Source: Gammaproteobacteria bacterium
GTDB taxonomy: Bacteria > Pseudomonadota > Gammaproteobacteria > GCA-002705445 > GCA-002716945
Reading direction: 5' to 3'
NCBI GenBank assembly: GCA_016779485.1
Contig: JADHNN010000003.1
Location: forward strand, 45,806-109,805
DNA length: 64,000 nt
The translations under genes and the position numbers were made by a program. The notes beneath the pieces are model-generated. The model saw only the letters and a list, made by a program, of their open reading frames with translations. It was not told the origin of the DNA and ran no database searches. This document shows positions 30,263 to 41,113 of the stretch, piece by piece; position 1 is the stretch's first letter; every line of letters starts with the position of its first letter.

Positions 30263-33200
30263 CTAGACTAGAGATTCATGTCTTTGTTTAAGATCGAGTG
30301 CATCAAAATCATCTATAAACTTAATTGCTTTACAAAAAGCTTTGGCGCCTGATACTGTGGTAGTCAGTGAAATTTTATGATTCTGAGCTTCCTTTCTTAT
30401 AGAAAAAGAGTCTTTTATAGACCGAGCACCCTCGGTAGTATTAATAATTAAATGTACTTCGTTATTTTTAATCATATCCACAATATGCGGATGGCCATCT
30501 TTAACTTTATTAATTTTCGAGCATGCAATCTCGGAGTCTTTAAGATGTAGAAATGTTCCAGAAGTTGCATAGATACTAAAACCCATATCAATAAGCTCTC
30601 TAGCTACTTCACATATAGCATCTTTATCATGATCTCTTACACTAATAAATACATTGCCTGATTTAGGCAGTATTACACCAGCTGCCCTCTGAGCTTTGAA
30701 GTAAGCTTCACCAAATGACTTTCCAAAACCCATGACCTCTCCTGTAGATTTCATTTCTGGCCCAAGCAATACATCAACTTCTGGAAATTTAGAAAATGGA
30801 AACACAGCTTCTTTTACGGAAAAATAAGAATTGTTATTTAATTTATTTGGTAAGTTTAATTTATTTATCGTAATGCCTGACATTACAAGAGCGCCTAGTT
30901 TTGCCAGTTGCAAGCCTATAGCTTTTGAAACAAAAGGTGCTGTTCGTGATGCTCTTGGATTAGCTTCAAGTAAAAATATTTGATTATCCTTTATTGCAAA
31001 TTGAGCATTCATTAATCCTACAACTTTTAATGCCAAAGCTAGTTTTGTTGATTGTTCTTTAAGTTCCTCTACAACATCCATACTTAATGTATATGGCGGA
31101 AGTGAACATCCAGAATCACCAGAGTGAATACCAGCTTCTTCAATATGCTCCATGATGCCCGCCACATAAACATCTTTTCCATCGCAAAGTAAATCTATAT
31201 CTACTTCAATTGCATCATTAAGAAATTTATCTAATAGTATTGGTGAGTCTTCAGAAACATCCACTGCTTCTTTCATATATTTTTCTAAATCAGAGTTATT
31301 AGTAACTATCTCCATAGCACGACCACCTAATACATATGATGGTCTCACAACTAGTGGATATCCAATCAGGTCAGCAGATATTTTAGCTTGCTCAAAGTTT
31401 GTTACAGTCTCGTTAAGTGGTTGTTTAAGCCCAAGTGATTGAATCAAGGTTTTAAACCTCTCTCTATCTTCGGCAAGGTCTATTGAATCAGGAGAAGTAC
31501 CAATTATATTAACGCCGCATTTCTCAAGTTCATCAGCAAGCTTGAGAGGGGTTTGTCCCCCGTATTGAACAATAACACCCCAAGGCTTCTCAATATCGAT
31601 AATAGACATTACATCTTCAACTGTAAGTGGCTCGAAATAAAGTCTATCTGATGTATCATAATCGGTAGATACTGTTTCTGGATTACAATTAATCATAATC
31701 GTTTCATATCCAGCATCCTTAAGAGCCATAGAAGCATGAACGCAGCAATAATCAAACTCTATTCCTTGTCCAATTCTATTCGGTCCACCTCCAAGGATAA
31801 TAATTTTTTTATTATCAGTTGGTTTAGATTCACAAAACGATGAGTATGTTGAGTACATGTATGCTGTTGATGATTCAAACTCAGCTGCACAAGTATCAAT
31901 TCTTTTAAAGACAGGAGTAATAGAATTTTCACTTCTAAAATTTCTAATATCTTTCTCATTTTTATTATAAAGTTTTGCTAATCTGCGATCTGAAAATCCA
32001 TCAGATTTTAAATTAGGTAAACTCTGAACAGCTAGCTCTAATGATTTATTTTTTATTTCATTTTCAGAGGAGATTAACTCAAAAATTTGATTCAGAAACC
32101 ATCTATCTATAAATGATAAGTCAAATACATCATCAACACTCATTCCCTCTCTAAAAGCTTGAGCAACATATAAAATTCTATTTGCAGAGGGTGTAGATAT
32201 CTCCTTAACAATTAAGTCTTGTCTTTCTTTAGGCGACAGCGACTTTTCAAAATCTATTTCATCAAAACCATCTATACCAATTTCTAAACCTCTTAAAGCT
32301 TTTTGAAGAGATTCTTTAAAGGAACCTCCAATAGCCATTACTTCACCAACTGATTTCATTTGTGTTGTTAAATGAGAATCAGCTTCTTTAAATTTTTCAA
32401 ATGCAAAGCGCGGTATCTTGGTGACTACATAATCTATACTAGGTTCAAATGATGATGGAATTATATTACCTGTAATTTCATTTCTTAATTCATCCAAAGT
32501 GTAGCCTATAGCAAGTTTAGCTGCTACTTTAGCTATTGGAAACCCTGTTGCTTTAGATGCTAGTGCAGAAGACCTAGATACTCTAGGATTCATTTCAATA
32601 ACATAAATTTTTCCATTATCCGGGTTAATAGCAAATTGCACATTTGATCCGCCGGTATCAACTCCAATTTTCCTTAGAACCTTAATCGATTGATTCCTAA
32701 GATTTTGATACTCTTTGTCTGTAAGGGTTTGAGCTGGTGCGATAGTAATAGAGTCACCAGTGTGAACTCCCATAGGATCTAGATTTTCGATTGAGCAAAT
32801 AATTATGCAATTATCATTCTTGTCCCTTACTACTTCCATTTCAAACTCTTTCCATCCAATTACTGATTCTTCTAGAAGAACTTCATTAGTTGGCGATAAA
32901 TCTAAACCTCTTTTTACGATCTTTTCAAAATCTTGTTTATTATATGCAATACCACCGCCAGAACCGCCTAGTGTAAAAGATGGTCTTATAATAATAGGAA
33001 ATCCTATGTCTTTTTGGATTGTAAGTGCTTTTTCAAAATCTTTTGCTACAAATGCCCTAGGAGTTTCAAGTCCAATATCAGTCATTGCATTTTTAAACAA
33101 TCCCCTGTCCTCAGCCATATCTATAGAATCAACACTAGCACCAATTATTTTGACATTATATTTTTTCAAAATTTTATGCCTGTTTAGGTCTAGTGTCGTG

Positions 33201-33490
33201 TTAAGAGCTGTTTGTCCTCCCATAGTAGGCAATATTGCATCAGGTTTCTCTATGGCTATAATTTTTTCAATATTTCTCCAATGTATCGGCTCTATATAAA
33301 TCTTATCTGCCATATCCGGATCAGTCATTATTGTTGCAGGATTTGAATTCACCAATATGGTTTTTATACCCTCTTCTCTAAGCGCTTTACATGCCTGCAC
33401 ACCTGAATAATCAAATTCACATGCTTGCCCTATCACAATTGGTCCGGCACCGATAACTAGTACACTATTAATACTGCTTTGTTTAGGCAT
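30263..33490 (-). CDS. carB: Carbamoyl-phosphate synthase large subunit
   Basis: Makes carbamoyl phosphate for pyrimidines and arginine. About 1075 residues with two ATP-grasp halves: N-terminal [21 protein letters not shown] and second-half [18 protein letters not shown], plus the C-terminal MGS-like allosteric domain ([14 protein letters not shown]). The frame is open from an ATG at 33496, but the ATG at 33490 (MPKQ...) aligns with the E. coli start and gives an 8-base overlap with carA. Its stop is convergent with the symporter gene. Confidence 0.98.
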   Translation of the reverse strand: MPKQSSINSVLVIGAGPIVIGQACEFDYSGVQACKALREEGIKTILVNSNPATIMTDPDMADKIYIEPIHWRNIEKIIAIEKPDAILPTMGGQTALNTTLDLNRHKILKKYNVKIIGASVDSIDMAEDRGLFKNAMTDIGLETPRAFVAKDFEKALTIQKDIGFPIIIRPSFTLGGSGGGIAYNKQDFEKIVKRGLDLSPTNEVLLEESVIGWKEFEMEVVRDKNDNCIIICSIENLDPMGVHTGDSITIAPAQTLTDKEYQNLRNQSIKVLRKIGVDTGGSNVQFAINPDNGKIYVIEMNPRVSRSSALASKATGFPIAKVAAKLAIGYTLDELRNEITGNIIPSSFEPSIDYVVTKIPRFAFEKFKEADSHLTTQMKSVGEVMAIGGSFKESLQKALRGLEIGIDGFDEIDFEKSLSPKERQDLIVKEISTPSANRILYVAQAFREGMSVDDVFDLSFIDRWFLNQIFELISSENEIKNKSLELAVQSLPNLKSDGFSDRRLAKLYNKNEKDIRNFRSENSITPVFKRIDTCAAEFESSTAYMYSTYSSFCESKPTDNKKIIILGGGPNRIGQGIEFDYCCVHASMALKDAGYETIMINCNPETVSTDYDTSDRLYFEPLTVEDVMSIIDIEKPWGVIVQYGGQTPLKLADELEKCGVNIIGTSPDSIDLAEDRERFKTLIQSLGLKQPLNETVTNFEQAKISADLIGYPLVVRPSYVLGGRAMEIVTNNSDLEKYMKEAVDVSEDSPILLDKFLNDAIEVDIDLLCDGKDVYVAGIMEHIEEAGIHSGDSGCSLPPYTLSMDVVEELKEQSTKLALALKVVGLMNAQFAIKDNQIFLLEANPRASRTAPFVSKAIGLQLAKLGALVMSGITINKLNLPNKLNNNSYFSVKEAVFPFSKFPEVDVLLGPEMKSTGEVMGFGKSFGEAYFKAQRAAGVILPKSGNVFISVRDHDKDAICEVARELIDMGFSIYATSGTFLHLKDSEIACSKINKVKDGHPHIVDMIKNNEVHLIINTTEGARSIKDSFSIRKEAQNHKISLTTTVSGAKAFCKAIKFIDDFDALDLKQRHESLV

Positions 33491-34607
33491 TAGCATTTCT
33501 CATATTATGGATAAATTTTGTAAATAAATTATATATATCTTGTGGTCCAGGGCTAGCTTCCGGGTGACCTTGAAAACCATATGCTGGCGTATCCTTCAAT
33601 TCCACACCTTGAAGTGAATCATCAAAAAGAGATTTATGAGTAATTTTATGATTATCACTTAAAGAATCAATATCAACAGCGAATCCATGATTTTGACTAG
33701 TTATAAAAACTTTTTTAGTTTGAACGTCAATAACAGGGTGATTAGCACCATGGTGACCAAATTTCATTTTATATGTTTTTGCTCCACTCGCTAAACACAT
33801 TAATTGGAATCCCAAGCAAATACCGAAGACAGGTACTTTTTTACTTAATAAGTTTTTTATATTATTAATAACATATTCACATGCAGCAGGATCCCCTGGT
33901 CCATTTGATAGAAAGATTCCATCAGGATCATTATCTAACAACTCTTTGTAGGAAAAATCAGCAGGGATAACGGTTACATCACAACCTAAGTCATGGAGAA
34001 TTCTCAATATATTTTTTTTAATACCATAATCATAAGCAAAAACTTTTAATCTATTTTTATTTTTAAAAGATTCTATATCGATTAGATTATGTGTTCCTTC
34101 TTGCCAAACATAATTATTCTCTGTTGATACATTCTTTACTAAATCAAGACCAATTAAACCTGGAAAGCTGGAGAGTTTATCTTTTGCATAATCTAGTTTT
34201 TTTATATCTGGAATTAAACATCCATTTAATGATCCGTTAATCCTCAATAAGGAAGTTAGATAACGAGTATCCACAGAGCATAAAGCTGTAATTGATTTAT
34301 CTTTCAAAAACTTGATAAATTTATTTTCACTTCTCCAACTACTGTCTACGGTTGGATAGTTTCTAATAATAATTCCTGAACACCCGTGATTAACGGATTC
34401 ATTATCTTCTATATTAATTCCAGTATTGCCTATATGCGGGTTCGTAAAAGTAACAATTTGTTGGTTGTATGATGGATCAGTAATAATTTCCTGATAGCCA
34501 GTCATTGATGTGTTGAAAACTATCTCCCCTAAACTAATTTCATCATGACCTATAGACTGAGCAGGTATTATGGTGCCATCTTGTAATAATATGGCAGCCT
34601 TATTCAA
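33483..34607 (-). CDS. carA: Carbamoyl-phosphate synthase small subunit (glutaminase)
   Basis: Class I glutamine amidotransferase that feeds ammonia to CarB; 374 residues. The catalytic Cys264 lies in GICLGFQLM and the His-Glu pair in [12 protein letters not shown]. The start is TTG (34607-34605) with AAGGA seven bases upstream; the N-terminus [13 protein letters not shown] fits the family. A T9-tailed hairpin lies 28 bases upstream (see leader features), so the operon may be attenuated. Confidence 0.97.
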   Translation of the reverse strand: MNKAAILLQDGTIIPAQSIGHDEISLGEIVFNTSMTGYQEIITDPSYNQQIVTFTNPHIGNTGINIEDNESVNHGCSGIIIRNYPTVDSSWRSENKFIKFLKDKSITALCSVDTRYLTSLLRINGSLNGCLIPDIKKLDYAKDKLSSFPGLIGLDLVKNVSTENNYVWQEGTHNLIDIESFKNKNRLKVFAYDYGIKKNILRILHDLGCDVTVIPADFSYKELLDNDPDGIFLSNGPGDPAACEYVINNIKNLLSKKVPVFGICLGFQLMCLASGAKTYKMKFGHHGANHPVIDVQTKKVFITSQNHGFAVDIDSLSDNHKITHKSLFDDSLQGVELKDTPAYGFQGHPEASPGPQDIYNLFTKFIHNMRNANA

Positions 34608-34628
34608 GAGACTTTCCTTGTTTTAAAT

Positions 34629-34660
34629 AAAAAAAAAGATGCCCTGATTAGAGTCATCTT
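34629..34660 (-). terminator. Intrinsic terminator/attenuator in the carAB leader
   Basis: On the minus strand AAGATG (34660-34655) pairs with CATCTT (34641-34636). An inner CTCT/AGGG helix (one bulged A) closes a 4-base loop, giving about a 10-bp stem directly followed by nine T residues (34637-34629). It lies between rsmI and carA, so it either ends the rsmI transcript or acts as an attenuator for carAB. Confidence 0.8.
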
Positions 34661-34696
34661 ATATGTGTTTTAGTAAGTTTCACTAAAACTAGATGA
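34654..34696 (-). promoter_or_regulatory. Possible antiterminator in the carAB leader
   Basis: TCATCT (34696-34691) is complementary to AGATGA (34659-34654), the 5' arm of the terminator. The pairing would enclose a separate perfect 8-bp hairpin, GTTTTAGT (34689-34682) with ACTAAAAC (34674-34667), and exclude the terminator. The pairings are seen in the sequence; the regulatory role is inferred. Confidence 0.45.
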
Positions 34697-34717
34697 TACG
34701 ACAAAACTATAGCTCAT
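34670..34717 (-). CDS. Possible 15-residue carAB leader peptide
   Basis: An ATG at 34717-34715 opens a 15-codon frame (MSYSFVVSSSFSETY) that ends at TAA 34672-34670, inside the 3' arm of the first leader hairpin. It overlaps the rsmI end by 11 bases, so translation could be coupled to rsmI termination; there is no clear ribosome site. It is rich in U-containing Ser, Phe, Tyr and Val codons, which would suit pyrimidine-sensed attenuation, but this is speculative. Confidence 0.3.
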   Translation of the reverse strand: MSYSFVVSSSFSETY

Positions 34718-35537
34718 GTCTAATAGATAATACATTTTTATATATTTCTTTTTTAGAATCTTTGGAAATGATGTTTATAATCTCAACAATATCTTTATTT
34801 GAGAAGTTTTTATTAATTAATTGTTTGATAGTTAATAAGTACTCTATTTTTGAATCTATATTTGTTTTTTTAGCGGAGATGATTACGACAAACTCACCTT
34901 TGGGTGGATTGTTATTAAAATACCTAATCAAATTCTCAACTTTATCATACAAAATTGTTTCATAAACTTTTGTAAGTTCTCGAAAAATTCCAATTTGATT
35001 ATCTTTACCATAAATTTCAGATATGTTCTCCAGCAGTCCTAATAATCTATGTTTGCTCTCAAATAAACATGCAGGCATGTCTAAACGTGATATTTCATTT
35101 AGTTTTTTCTTTCTATCATTTTCTTTCTTTGGAAGAAATCCATTAAACAAAAACATATTCATTGGTATTTTTGAAACAGACAGTGCACAGCTTAATGAAG
35201 ATACACCAGGAATAGGTATTATTTTTACATCAGATCTAATATTTGACAGTAAGTGAAAGCCGGGGTCTGAGATTGAGGGAGTTCCTGCATCAGTAACTAC
35301 AGCAACGATTTTGGATTTGTCAATATATGATTCAATAGTCTTAACTTTTCTTTTTTCATTATCCTTGTTATATGATAAGACTTTTTTTTTAATATCATAG
35401 TGCGTCAGAAGCATTTTGGTTCTCTCTACACTTTCAGCAAAAATAATATCAGCATTTTTTAGAATATCTAGAGCTCGTAATGTTATATCATCTAGATTTC
35501 CTATTGGTGTTGCTACTATGTATAAATCGCCACTCAT
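34707..35537 (-). CDS. rsmI: 16S rRNA 2'-O-methyltransferase RsmI (C1402)
   Basis: Tetrapyrrole-methylase-fold enzyme that methylates the ribose of C1402. The 276 residues show the family start LYIVATPIGNLDDITLRALDIL, AESVERTKMLL, VTDAGTPSISDPGF and IPGVSSLSCALS. It lies upstream of carA in the same orientation, separated by 99 bases holding the attenuator-like structures. Confidence 0.96.
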   Translation of the reverse strand: MSGDLYIVATPIGNLDDITLRALDILKNADIIFAESVERTKMLLTHYDIKKKVLSYNKDNEKRKVKTIESYIDKSKIVAVVTDAGTPSISDPGFHLLSNIRSDVKIIPIPGVSSLSCALSVSKIPMNMFLFNGFLPKKENDRKKKLNEISRLDMPACLFESKHRLLGLLENISEIYGKDNQIGIFRELTKVYETILYDKVENLIRYFNNNPPKGEFVVIISAKKTNIDSKIEYLLTIKQLINKNFSNKDIVEIINIISKDSKKEIYKNVLSIRHEL

Positions 35538-35607
35538 CTGATTACTTTATCACATAAGTATTTAGATATTAGTGTAATGAAAAATGAATAAAGAAATTAT
35601 TTTTTAA

Positions 35608-36225
35608 TTAGAATAATTCTTTTTCTGTTTCAGTTAGGCTTTCTTGGAAAGCTTCTCTGTCAAAAATTCTATCTGAATAATTACCTAATGTTTTATTATT
35701 TGAAGCTAAATCATAATCAATATTTTTTAGTCTCCACAATAATGGTGCTAAGCTACAATCAACCAGCCCAAAATCTTCACTCATAAAATAACCATTTTTT
35801 AACATAGGGGTTATCTCAAGAAAATAATTTTTTATTTCATCAACAAATTTAGTATCTAGCACTTCATGATTATATGACTTATTATATTTTGGATACCAAT
35901 GATGCTCTATTTCATTCAAAGCAAGTCTAAATTTAGCTCTAGAAATTGGGTCTACCGGAAGTAAAGGTGGATGTGGGAATCTTTCATCTAAATATTCAAT
36001 GATCACTCGTGAATTTTGAAGAACTAATTCTCTATCTACAAGAGACGGGTATAGATCATAGGGACTTATAACTTTAATCTCCTCAGGAATATTATTGAAA
36101 TCAACTTCGTGAATTTCTGCAGTGATTTCTTTCTCTTTAATAACTATTCTAGTTCTGTGGCTATCTAAACAATCGGGAAGAGAGAATAATAATATCGCAG
36201 ACCTGCGATTAGCTAATAATGTCAT
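35608..36225 (-). CDS. sspA: Stringent starvation protein A (GST-fold)
   Basis: RNA polymerase-associated GST-fold protein of 205 residues. The N-terminal thioredoxin-like domain (ILLFSLPDCLDSHRTRIV) and the SRVIIEYLDERFPHPPLLP motif match SspA. It follows petC with a one-base overlap, the usual petABC-sspA order of beta- and gammaproteobacteria. The downstream gene sspB is not present; rsmI follows after about 70 bases with no recognisable terminator. Confidence 0.93.
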   Translation of the reverse strand: MTLLANRRSAILLFSLPDCLDSHRTRIVIKEKEITAEIHEVDFNNIPEEIKVISPYDLYPSLVDRELVLQNSRVIIEYLDERFPHPPLLPVDPISRAKFRLALNEIEHHWYPKYNKSYNHEVLDTKFVDEIKNYFLEITPMLKNGYFMSEDFGLVDCSLAPLLWRLKNIDYDLASNNKTLGNYSDRIFDREAFQESLTETEKELF

Positions 36226-36944
36226 TATTTAATGTCTCTCCAATACTCAATCTTTAGAAGATACGTAATAAACACAAAAATTACAAGGAATAACATTACC
36301 CAGAAGCCAATAGAGTATCTTTCTAATTGAGCTGGCTCAGAGACATAAGTTAAGAAATTAACTAAATCAGTAATTTCTTGTTCATATTCCTTTTGATTGA
36401 GTTGGCCTTTGATTTTAATAACTAATTGATTATTTTCATCGAGTTCTTTCAAACCTTCTTTATACCACAAGACATGTGGCATGTTTACATTAGGATACAA
36501 GACATTGTTTACACCCATAGGTCTAGTTTGATCTTCATAAAATGATGTTAAGAAAGTATATATCCATTCAGAACCTCGAGACCTTGCGGTAAGGGTTAAG
36601 TCTGGAGGTACTACACCAAAAACCTCTTTGATAGAATCATGGTTTATAGAATTTACAATTGTAGAACCAAGTTTTGTTTTTTCACCTTTATACGTTGTGA
36701 GTATAAGATTTTTTTTAATCATCTCTTCGCTGATTCCTAAATCATTAACAAACTTACTGTATCTGTGGTATTGCAATGTGTGACATCCTGCACAATTGTT
36801 AAAATAAATTTGAGCACCTCTTTGGAGGGAAGCTTTGTTATCTAAGTCAATCGCAACTGGCTTCAGGTCGCCTCCAGATGCGCCATAAGTGACAGGTGAT
36901 AATAAAAATAATGTAATGAAGAAAGCAAGATATCTTTTAATCAT
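36225..36944 (-). CDS. petC: Cytochrome c1 of the bc1 complex
   Basis: Membrane-anchored c-type cytochrome, 239 residues. A signal peptide (about 1-22) is followed by the haem site CAGCH (Cys51, Cys54, His55) and a C-terminal membrane anchor (about 212-232). The distal axial methionine is probably in the NVNMPHVLW region. The ATG overlaps the petB end by 8 bases. Confidence 0.96.
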   Translation of the reverse strand: MIKRYLAFFITLFLLSPVTYGASGGDLKPVAIDLDNKASLQRGAQIYFNNCAGCHTLQYHRYSKFVNDLGISEEMIKKNLILTTYKGEKTKLGSTIVNSINHDSIKEVFGVVPPDLTLTARSRGSEWIYTFLTSFYEDQTRPMGVNNVLYPNVNMPHVLWYKEGLKELDENNQLVIKIKGQLNQKEYEQEITDLVNFLTYVSEPAQLERYSIGFWVMLFLVIFVFITYLLKIEYWRDIK

Positions 36945-38154
36945 GCATCGTCACTCTTTCAGGAACAGGCTTTGTTTTTTCATTCTTGCTTATGAAATAA
37001 AGAAGAATAAAGAAACCAAAATAGATAATAGTAAATATTCTACCTAACAAGGTGAGTGTATAAGTTGGAGCTTTCATCCCAATATAACCCAACCCTATAA
37101 AACTTACTATAAAAGCTATTAGCAAAATTTTATATGATATTGACCTATATCTTATAGACTTGACTTTACATCTATCTAGCCATGGCATTAAGAATAGTAC
37201 AAATATAGCTAGACCCATGGCAATTACACCACCAAGCTTGTCAGGGACAGCCCTGAGTATTGCGTAAAAAGGTGTGAAGTACCAAACAGGTACAATATGT
37301 TCAGGAGTTTTTAGTGGATCAGCAGGAACGAAGTTATCTTTTTCCAGGAAAAAACCTCCAAACTCTGGTAAGAAAAATACAACAAACATAAAAATAGTTA
37401 AGAATACAGCTAAACCAAATATATCTTTTACTGTGTAATACGGATGAAAAGGAATTCCGTCAACTGGGACGCCATCATTATTTTTATTTGCTTTAATCTC
37501 TACACCATCAGGGTTATTTGAACCTACAGTATGTAAAGCAGCTATATGTAAATAAATAACTGCAAAAAGTAAAAGTGGAAGTGCAATTACATGAAATGCA
37601 AAAAATCTATTTAATGTAGCATCGGATATTACATAGTCACCTCGAATCCATAACGCTAAAGATTCCCCTATTAGTGGTATAGCGCCAAAAAGAGAGATAA
37701 TGACTTGTGCTCCCCAGTAAGACATTTGTCCCCATGGAAGAAGATATCCCATAAATGCCTCTGCCATTAATAAAACAAATATAAACATTCCAAATAACCA
37801 TAGTAGTTCTCTAGGTTTTTTATATGATCCATACATTAATGCTCTTAACATGTGTAAATATATGACTATAAAGAAGAATGAAGCTCCTGTAGAATGCATA
37901 TACCTTATTAACCAGCCCCATTCCACATCTCTCATGATGTATTCAACTGATGCGAATGCTGATGCAGCATCGGGTTTATAATTAATAGTTAGGAAAATAC
38001 CTGTAATGATCTGAAGAATAAATACAAATAGAGCCAAACTTCCAAAAAAATAGAAAAAGTTGAAATTTTTTGGAGCATAATATTCTGAAAGATGGTTTTT
38101 TACAAACTTAGTGACCGGCAGTCTCTCATCAATCCATGCAATAAATTTAGTCAT
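36937..38154 (-). CDS. petB: Cytochrome b of the bc1 complex
   Basis: Quinol-oxidising membrane core, 405 residues with about eight to nine helices. Haem ligand helices are seen (RYMHSTGASFFF and FAFHVIALPLLLF regions), with the GYLLPWGQMSYWGA loop and the Qo-site motif (PEHIVPVWYFTPFYAIL). The ATG shares a base with the petA stop. Confidence 0.97.
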   Translation of the reverse strand: MTKFIAWIDERLPVTKFVKNHLSEYYAPKNFNFFYFFGSLALFVFILQIITGIFLTINYKPDAASAFASVEYIMRDVEWGWLIRYMHSTGASFFFIVIYLHMLRALMYGSYKKPRELLWLFGMFIFVLLMAEAFMGYLLPWGQMSYWGAQVIISLFGAIPLIGESLALWIRGDYVISDATLNRFFAFHVIALPLLLFAVIYLHIAALHTVGSNNPDGVEIKANKNNDGVPVDGIPFHPYYTVKDIFGLAVFLTIFMFVVFFLPEFGGFFLEKDNFVPADPLKTPEHIVPVWYFTPFYAILRAVPDKLGGVIAMGLAIFVLFLMPWLDRCKVKSIRYRSISYKILLIAFIVSFIGLGYIGMKAPTYTLTLLGRIFTIIYFGFFILLYFISKNEKTKPVPERVTMHD

Positions 38155-38738
38155 TATCCTTCATCTGCTCCTACTATGAGTTTAGTATCGCTGGCAAAAT
38201 AATAAGGAGGTACCTCCAAATTAGTTGGTGCAGGCATCCCTTTAAAGACTCTGCCTGAAAGATCAAACTTAGATCCATGACATGGACAGAAAAATCCACC
38301 TTCCCATTCCAATCCTAAGTCTTTGTTTTGACCGGGTTTATATAAAGGTGAGCAACCTAAATGAGTACATACTCCTAACAAAACAAGGTATTCTGGCTTA
38401 ACTGATCTAAATTTATTTTGAGCATATTGCGGTTGGTTTTCCTCGTTAGAGTTTGGATCAGCCAAATATCCTACGTCATTTTTTATTTTTTCTAACATCT
38501 CAGGGGTTCTACGAACTACCCATACTGGCTTACCTCTCCATTCAACAATTTTAAATGCTCCTGGCTGAATATTTGAAACATCAATCTCTATAGGTGCTCC
38601 GGCCATTTTAGTTTTTTCACTTGGTGACATGCTCGATAAAAACGGTATTGCTGCAAAAACTGCACCTACACCGCCCATGACTTTTGTAAGGTTTGTTAGA
38701 AAGTTTCTTCTATTAGATGAATTATTGTTATCGCTCAT
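38154..38738 (-). CDS. petA: Rieske iron-sulfur protein of the bc1 complex
   Basis: 194 residues with a twin-arginine signal (RRNFLTNLTKV) and one N-terminal membrane helix. The 2Fe-2S ligands lie in CTHLGC and CPCHGS, both intact. First gene of petABC; it is divergent from the DegS-like gene, with an 83-base AT-rich gap in between. Confidence 0.97.
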   Translation of the reverse strand: MSDNNNSSNRRNFLTNLTKVMGGVGAVFAAIPFLSSMSPSEKTKMAGAPIEIDVSNIQPGAFKIVEWRGKPVWVVRRTPEMLEKIKNDVGYLADPNSNEENQPQYAQNKFRSVKPEYLVLLGVCTHLGCSPLYKPGQNKDLGLEWEGGFFCPCHGSKFDLSGRVFKGMPAPTNLEVPPYYFASDTKLIVGADEG

Positions 38739-38821
38739 TTCCCAGTCTTACTTTAATTCTGACAGTAATATATCATATTATGATTCTCTAATATATACTT
38801 TTAGACATACAAATTAATATT

Positions 38822-39820
38822 ATGTATAAAGAGCTTTTAAAATATATGGTAATAGGAGTTGTAGCTGGAATAGCTTCATATTTATTTATTTCTCAAAAGC
38901 CAGTAACAATAATGGTTGCTGAAACGACTAATGATCAAAATATAAATATTACAAATAAATATTCTTATAATGATGTTTACAATTCTGTTAAAAATTCAGT
39001 TGTAACCATTAAGACTGATAAAGGTAGAGGATCTGGAGTTATTATTACAGATGATGGTCATGTTGTCACAAATGAACATGTAATCAGAGGTGCAAGTAGA
39101 ATGAGTATCATTTCTCTTAATAACAATGCATACTCTGCAAAGGTTTTAGGAATAGATGCTATTACTGACATTGCCCTCTTAAAAAGTGATTTTAAAGGTA
39201 AAGCTATTAGTTTTTCTGATTCGTCTGCCGTACAGATAGGTGATGTAGTTCTGGCAATTGGAAATCCATTTGGCGTAGGACAAACTCTAACACAAGGGAT
39301 TATTTCAAGAACTAATAGTGGCCATATTACTGAAAACCCACTCGATGAATTTCTTCAATCTGATGCTGCCATTAACCCAGGAAATTCTGGCGGAGCCATG
39401 GTAAACATAAAAGGCGAGCTTATTGGTATTAATACTATGAATTTATCCTTAGGTGGAGGGAGTGATGGAATAGGTTTAGCAGTACCATCAAACCTAGTAA
39501 GGGACATTACACAACAATTAATAAAATATGGAAGAGTTGTCAGAGGATATATTGGTATGTCCGCTTATGACACTCTGGAAGGAGTGGTCATCTCAAAAGT
39601 CCTGGTAAATGGACCTGCTGATAAATCAGGAATTCTACCAAATGATATAATCTTGAGTTTAGATGGAATAAAAATTGATAATATTAAACAAGTTGTAAAA
39701 ATAGTTGCTTCATTAGAAGTAGATGAAGAGATTATTCTAAAATTCAAAAGACAAAATAAGGTTATTGAGACAGTCATAAAGGTTTCTGTTATGCCACAGA
39801 CACACAAATCTATTCAGTGA
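38822..39820 (+). CDS. degS: DegS-type membrane-anchored serine protease
   Basis: A 332-residue HtrA-family protease with one N-terminal membrane helix (about 9-23), a trypsin-like domain with triad His86, Asp116 and Ser189 (GNSGG), and a single C-terminal PDZ domain (from about 235). One PDZ domain and a membrane anchor point to DegS, which cleaves the RseA anti-sigma factor in envelope stress, rather than the two-PDZ DegP. TATACT lies at 38794-38799. Its stop is three bases from the convergent hisD stop. Confidence 0.88.
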   Translation: MYKELLKYMVIGVVAGIASYLFISQKPVTIMVAETTNDQNINITNKYSYNDVYNSVKNSVVTIKTDKGRGSGVIITDDGHVVTNEHVIRGASRMSIISLNNNAYSAKVLGIDAITDIALLKSDFKGKAISFSDSSAVQIGDVVLAIGNPFGVGQTLTQGIISRTNSGHITENPLDEFLQSDAAINPGNSGGAMVNIKGELIGINTMNLSLGGGSDGIGLAVPSNLVRDITQQLIKYGRVVRGYIGMSAYDTLEGVVISKVLVNGPADKSGILPNDIILSLDGIKIDNIKQVVKIVASLEVDEEIILKFKRQNKVIETVIKVSVMPQTHKSIQ

Positions 39821-39823
39821 TAG

Positions 39824-41113
39824 TCAATTTCTAAATTTCGCTGATTCTGAATGAGAATATAAACCCTCGCACTCAGCAATAGACGAAGCAATTTGTGATA
39901 GCTCTTTTGCATGCGTTTTAGAAATCTTCATAATACTTGTTCGTTTTAGGAAATCATAAACACCCAAAGGAGATGCATATCTCGCTGTTCCACTTGTAGG
40001 TAAAACATGGTTTGGCCCAGCACAATAATCACCAAAAACTTCTGGACTGCTCTCTCCTATAAAGATAGCTCCGGCATTATGAATCTCTTTTTCTAGTTTA
40101 AAATTCTCATACCCAAGAATTTCTAAGTGTTCAGGAGCAATCGTATCTGCTATCGAAATTATTTCTGATTTATTTTTTGCTTTAATGAAAAGGCCTCTGG
40201 TAACCAGGGATTTATTAATAATCTTTTTTCTTTTTTGGTTTTTTATCATTGTATCAATTTTTTTATTTACTGCATTGATAAGTTTAGAACTAGTTGTCAG
40301 TAAAATAGATTGAGCCATTTCATCATGCTCTGCCTGAGCAAACATATCAATAGCGATACACTCAGGATCAGCATAACTATCAGCAATAATTAGTATTTCT
40401 GATGGGCCAGCAAAACTGTCGATGCCAACTTTTCCAAATACCATCTTTTTTGCAGTTGCTACGTAAATATTACCTGGCCCCACTATTTTATCAACTGGTT
40501 CTATACTTTCAGTCCCATATGCCAAAGCAGCAATCGCATGTGCGCCACCAAACTTATAAATTTTATTAACGCCACAAAGATTTGCAGCAACCAATACTAA
40601 TGGATTTAACTTACCATCTGTTGGCGGACATACCATCGTAATTTCATCTACCCCAGCAGTTTTAGCTGGAACTGAATTCATAACAACTGTAGATGGATAA
40701 CTTGCTTTTCCTCCTGGAACATAAATCCCAACTTTTTTGATAGGTGTTACCTTTTCCCCAAGGGTTGAGCCATTTTGTTTGATTGTCCAGCTATTTAAAA
40801 TTTGTCTTTTAGAAAATTTTTTTATATTACTTATAGCTTTTTTAATATTTTTTAAAAGAGATGATGGAACCAATTTATAAGCATCCTCTATTTCTTTTTT
40901 TGACACAATAGAATCGCTTATTTTGGTGTAATTAACATTGTCATATTTTTTAGAAAAGTTAATTAATGCTCTATCTTTCTTTTTAACCAAATCATTTATA
41001 ATTTGTGCTACAGAATACTCAATAGCTTCTGAGTTTTTTACTTTTAAGCTTAAATATTTAGACAAATTTATATAAAAATCTTTTGAAGTTGAGTTTAGGC
41101 TTTTAATTTTCAT
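39824..41113 (-). CDS. hisD: Histidinol dehydrogenase
   Basis: Last two oxidations of histidine synthesis. The 429-residue protein has the GGKASYPSTVVMN and VGPGNIYVATAKKMVFG motifs, the zinc and catalytic residues in FAQAEHDE and TIAPEHLEIL, and GPNHVLPTSGTARY. It overlaps the DAHP synthase by 11 bases, so the three genes hisG-aroG-hisD are one transcript. Confidence 0.97.
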   Translation of the reverse strand: MKIKSLNSTSKDFYINLSKYLSLKVKNSEAIEYSVAQIINDLVKKKDRALINFSKKYDNVNYTKISDSIVSKKEIEDAYKLVPSSLLKNIKKAISNIKKFSKRQILNSWTIKQNGSTLGEKVTPIKKVGIYVPGGKASYPSTVVMNSVPAKTAGVDEITMVCPPTDGKLNPLVLVAANLCGVNKIYKFGGAHAIAALAYGTESIEPVDKIVGPGNIYVATAKKMVFGKVGIDSFAGPSEILIIADSYADPECIAIDMFAQAEHDEMAQSILLTTSSKLINAVNKKIDTMIKNQKRKKIINKSLVTRGLFIKAKNKSEIISIADTIAPEHLEILGYENFKLEKEIHNAGAIFIGESSPEVFGDYCAGPNHVLPTSGTARYASPLGVYDFLKRTSIMKISKTHAKELSQIASSIAECEGLYSHSESAKFRN

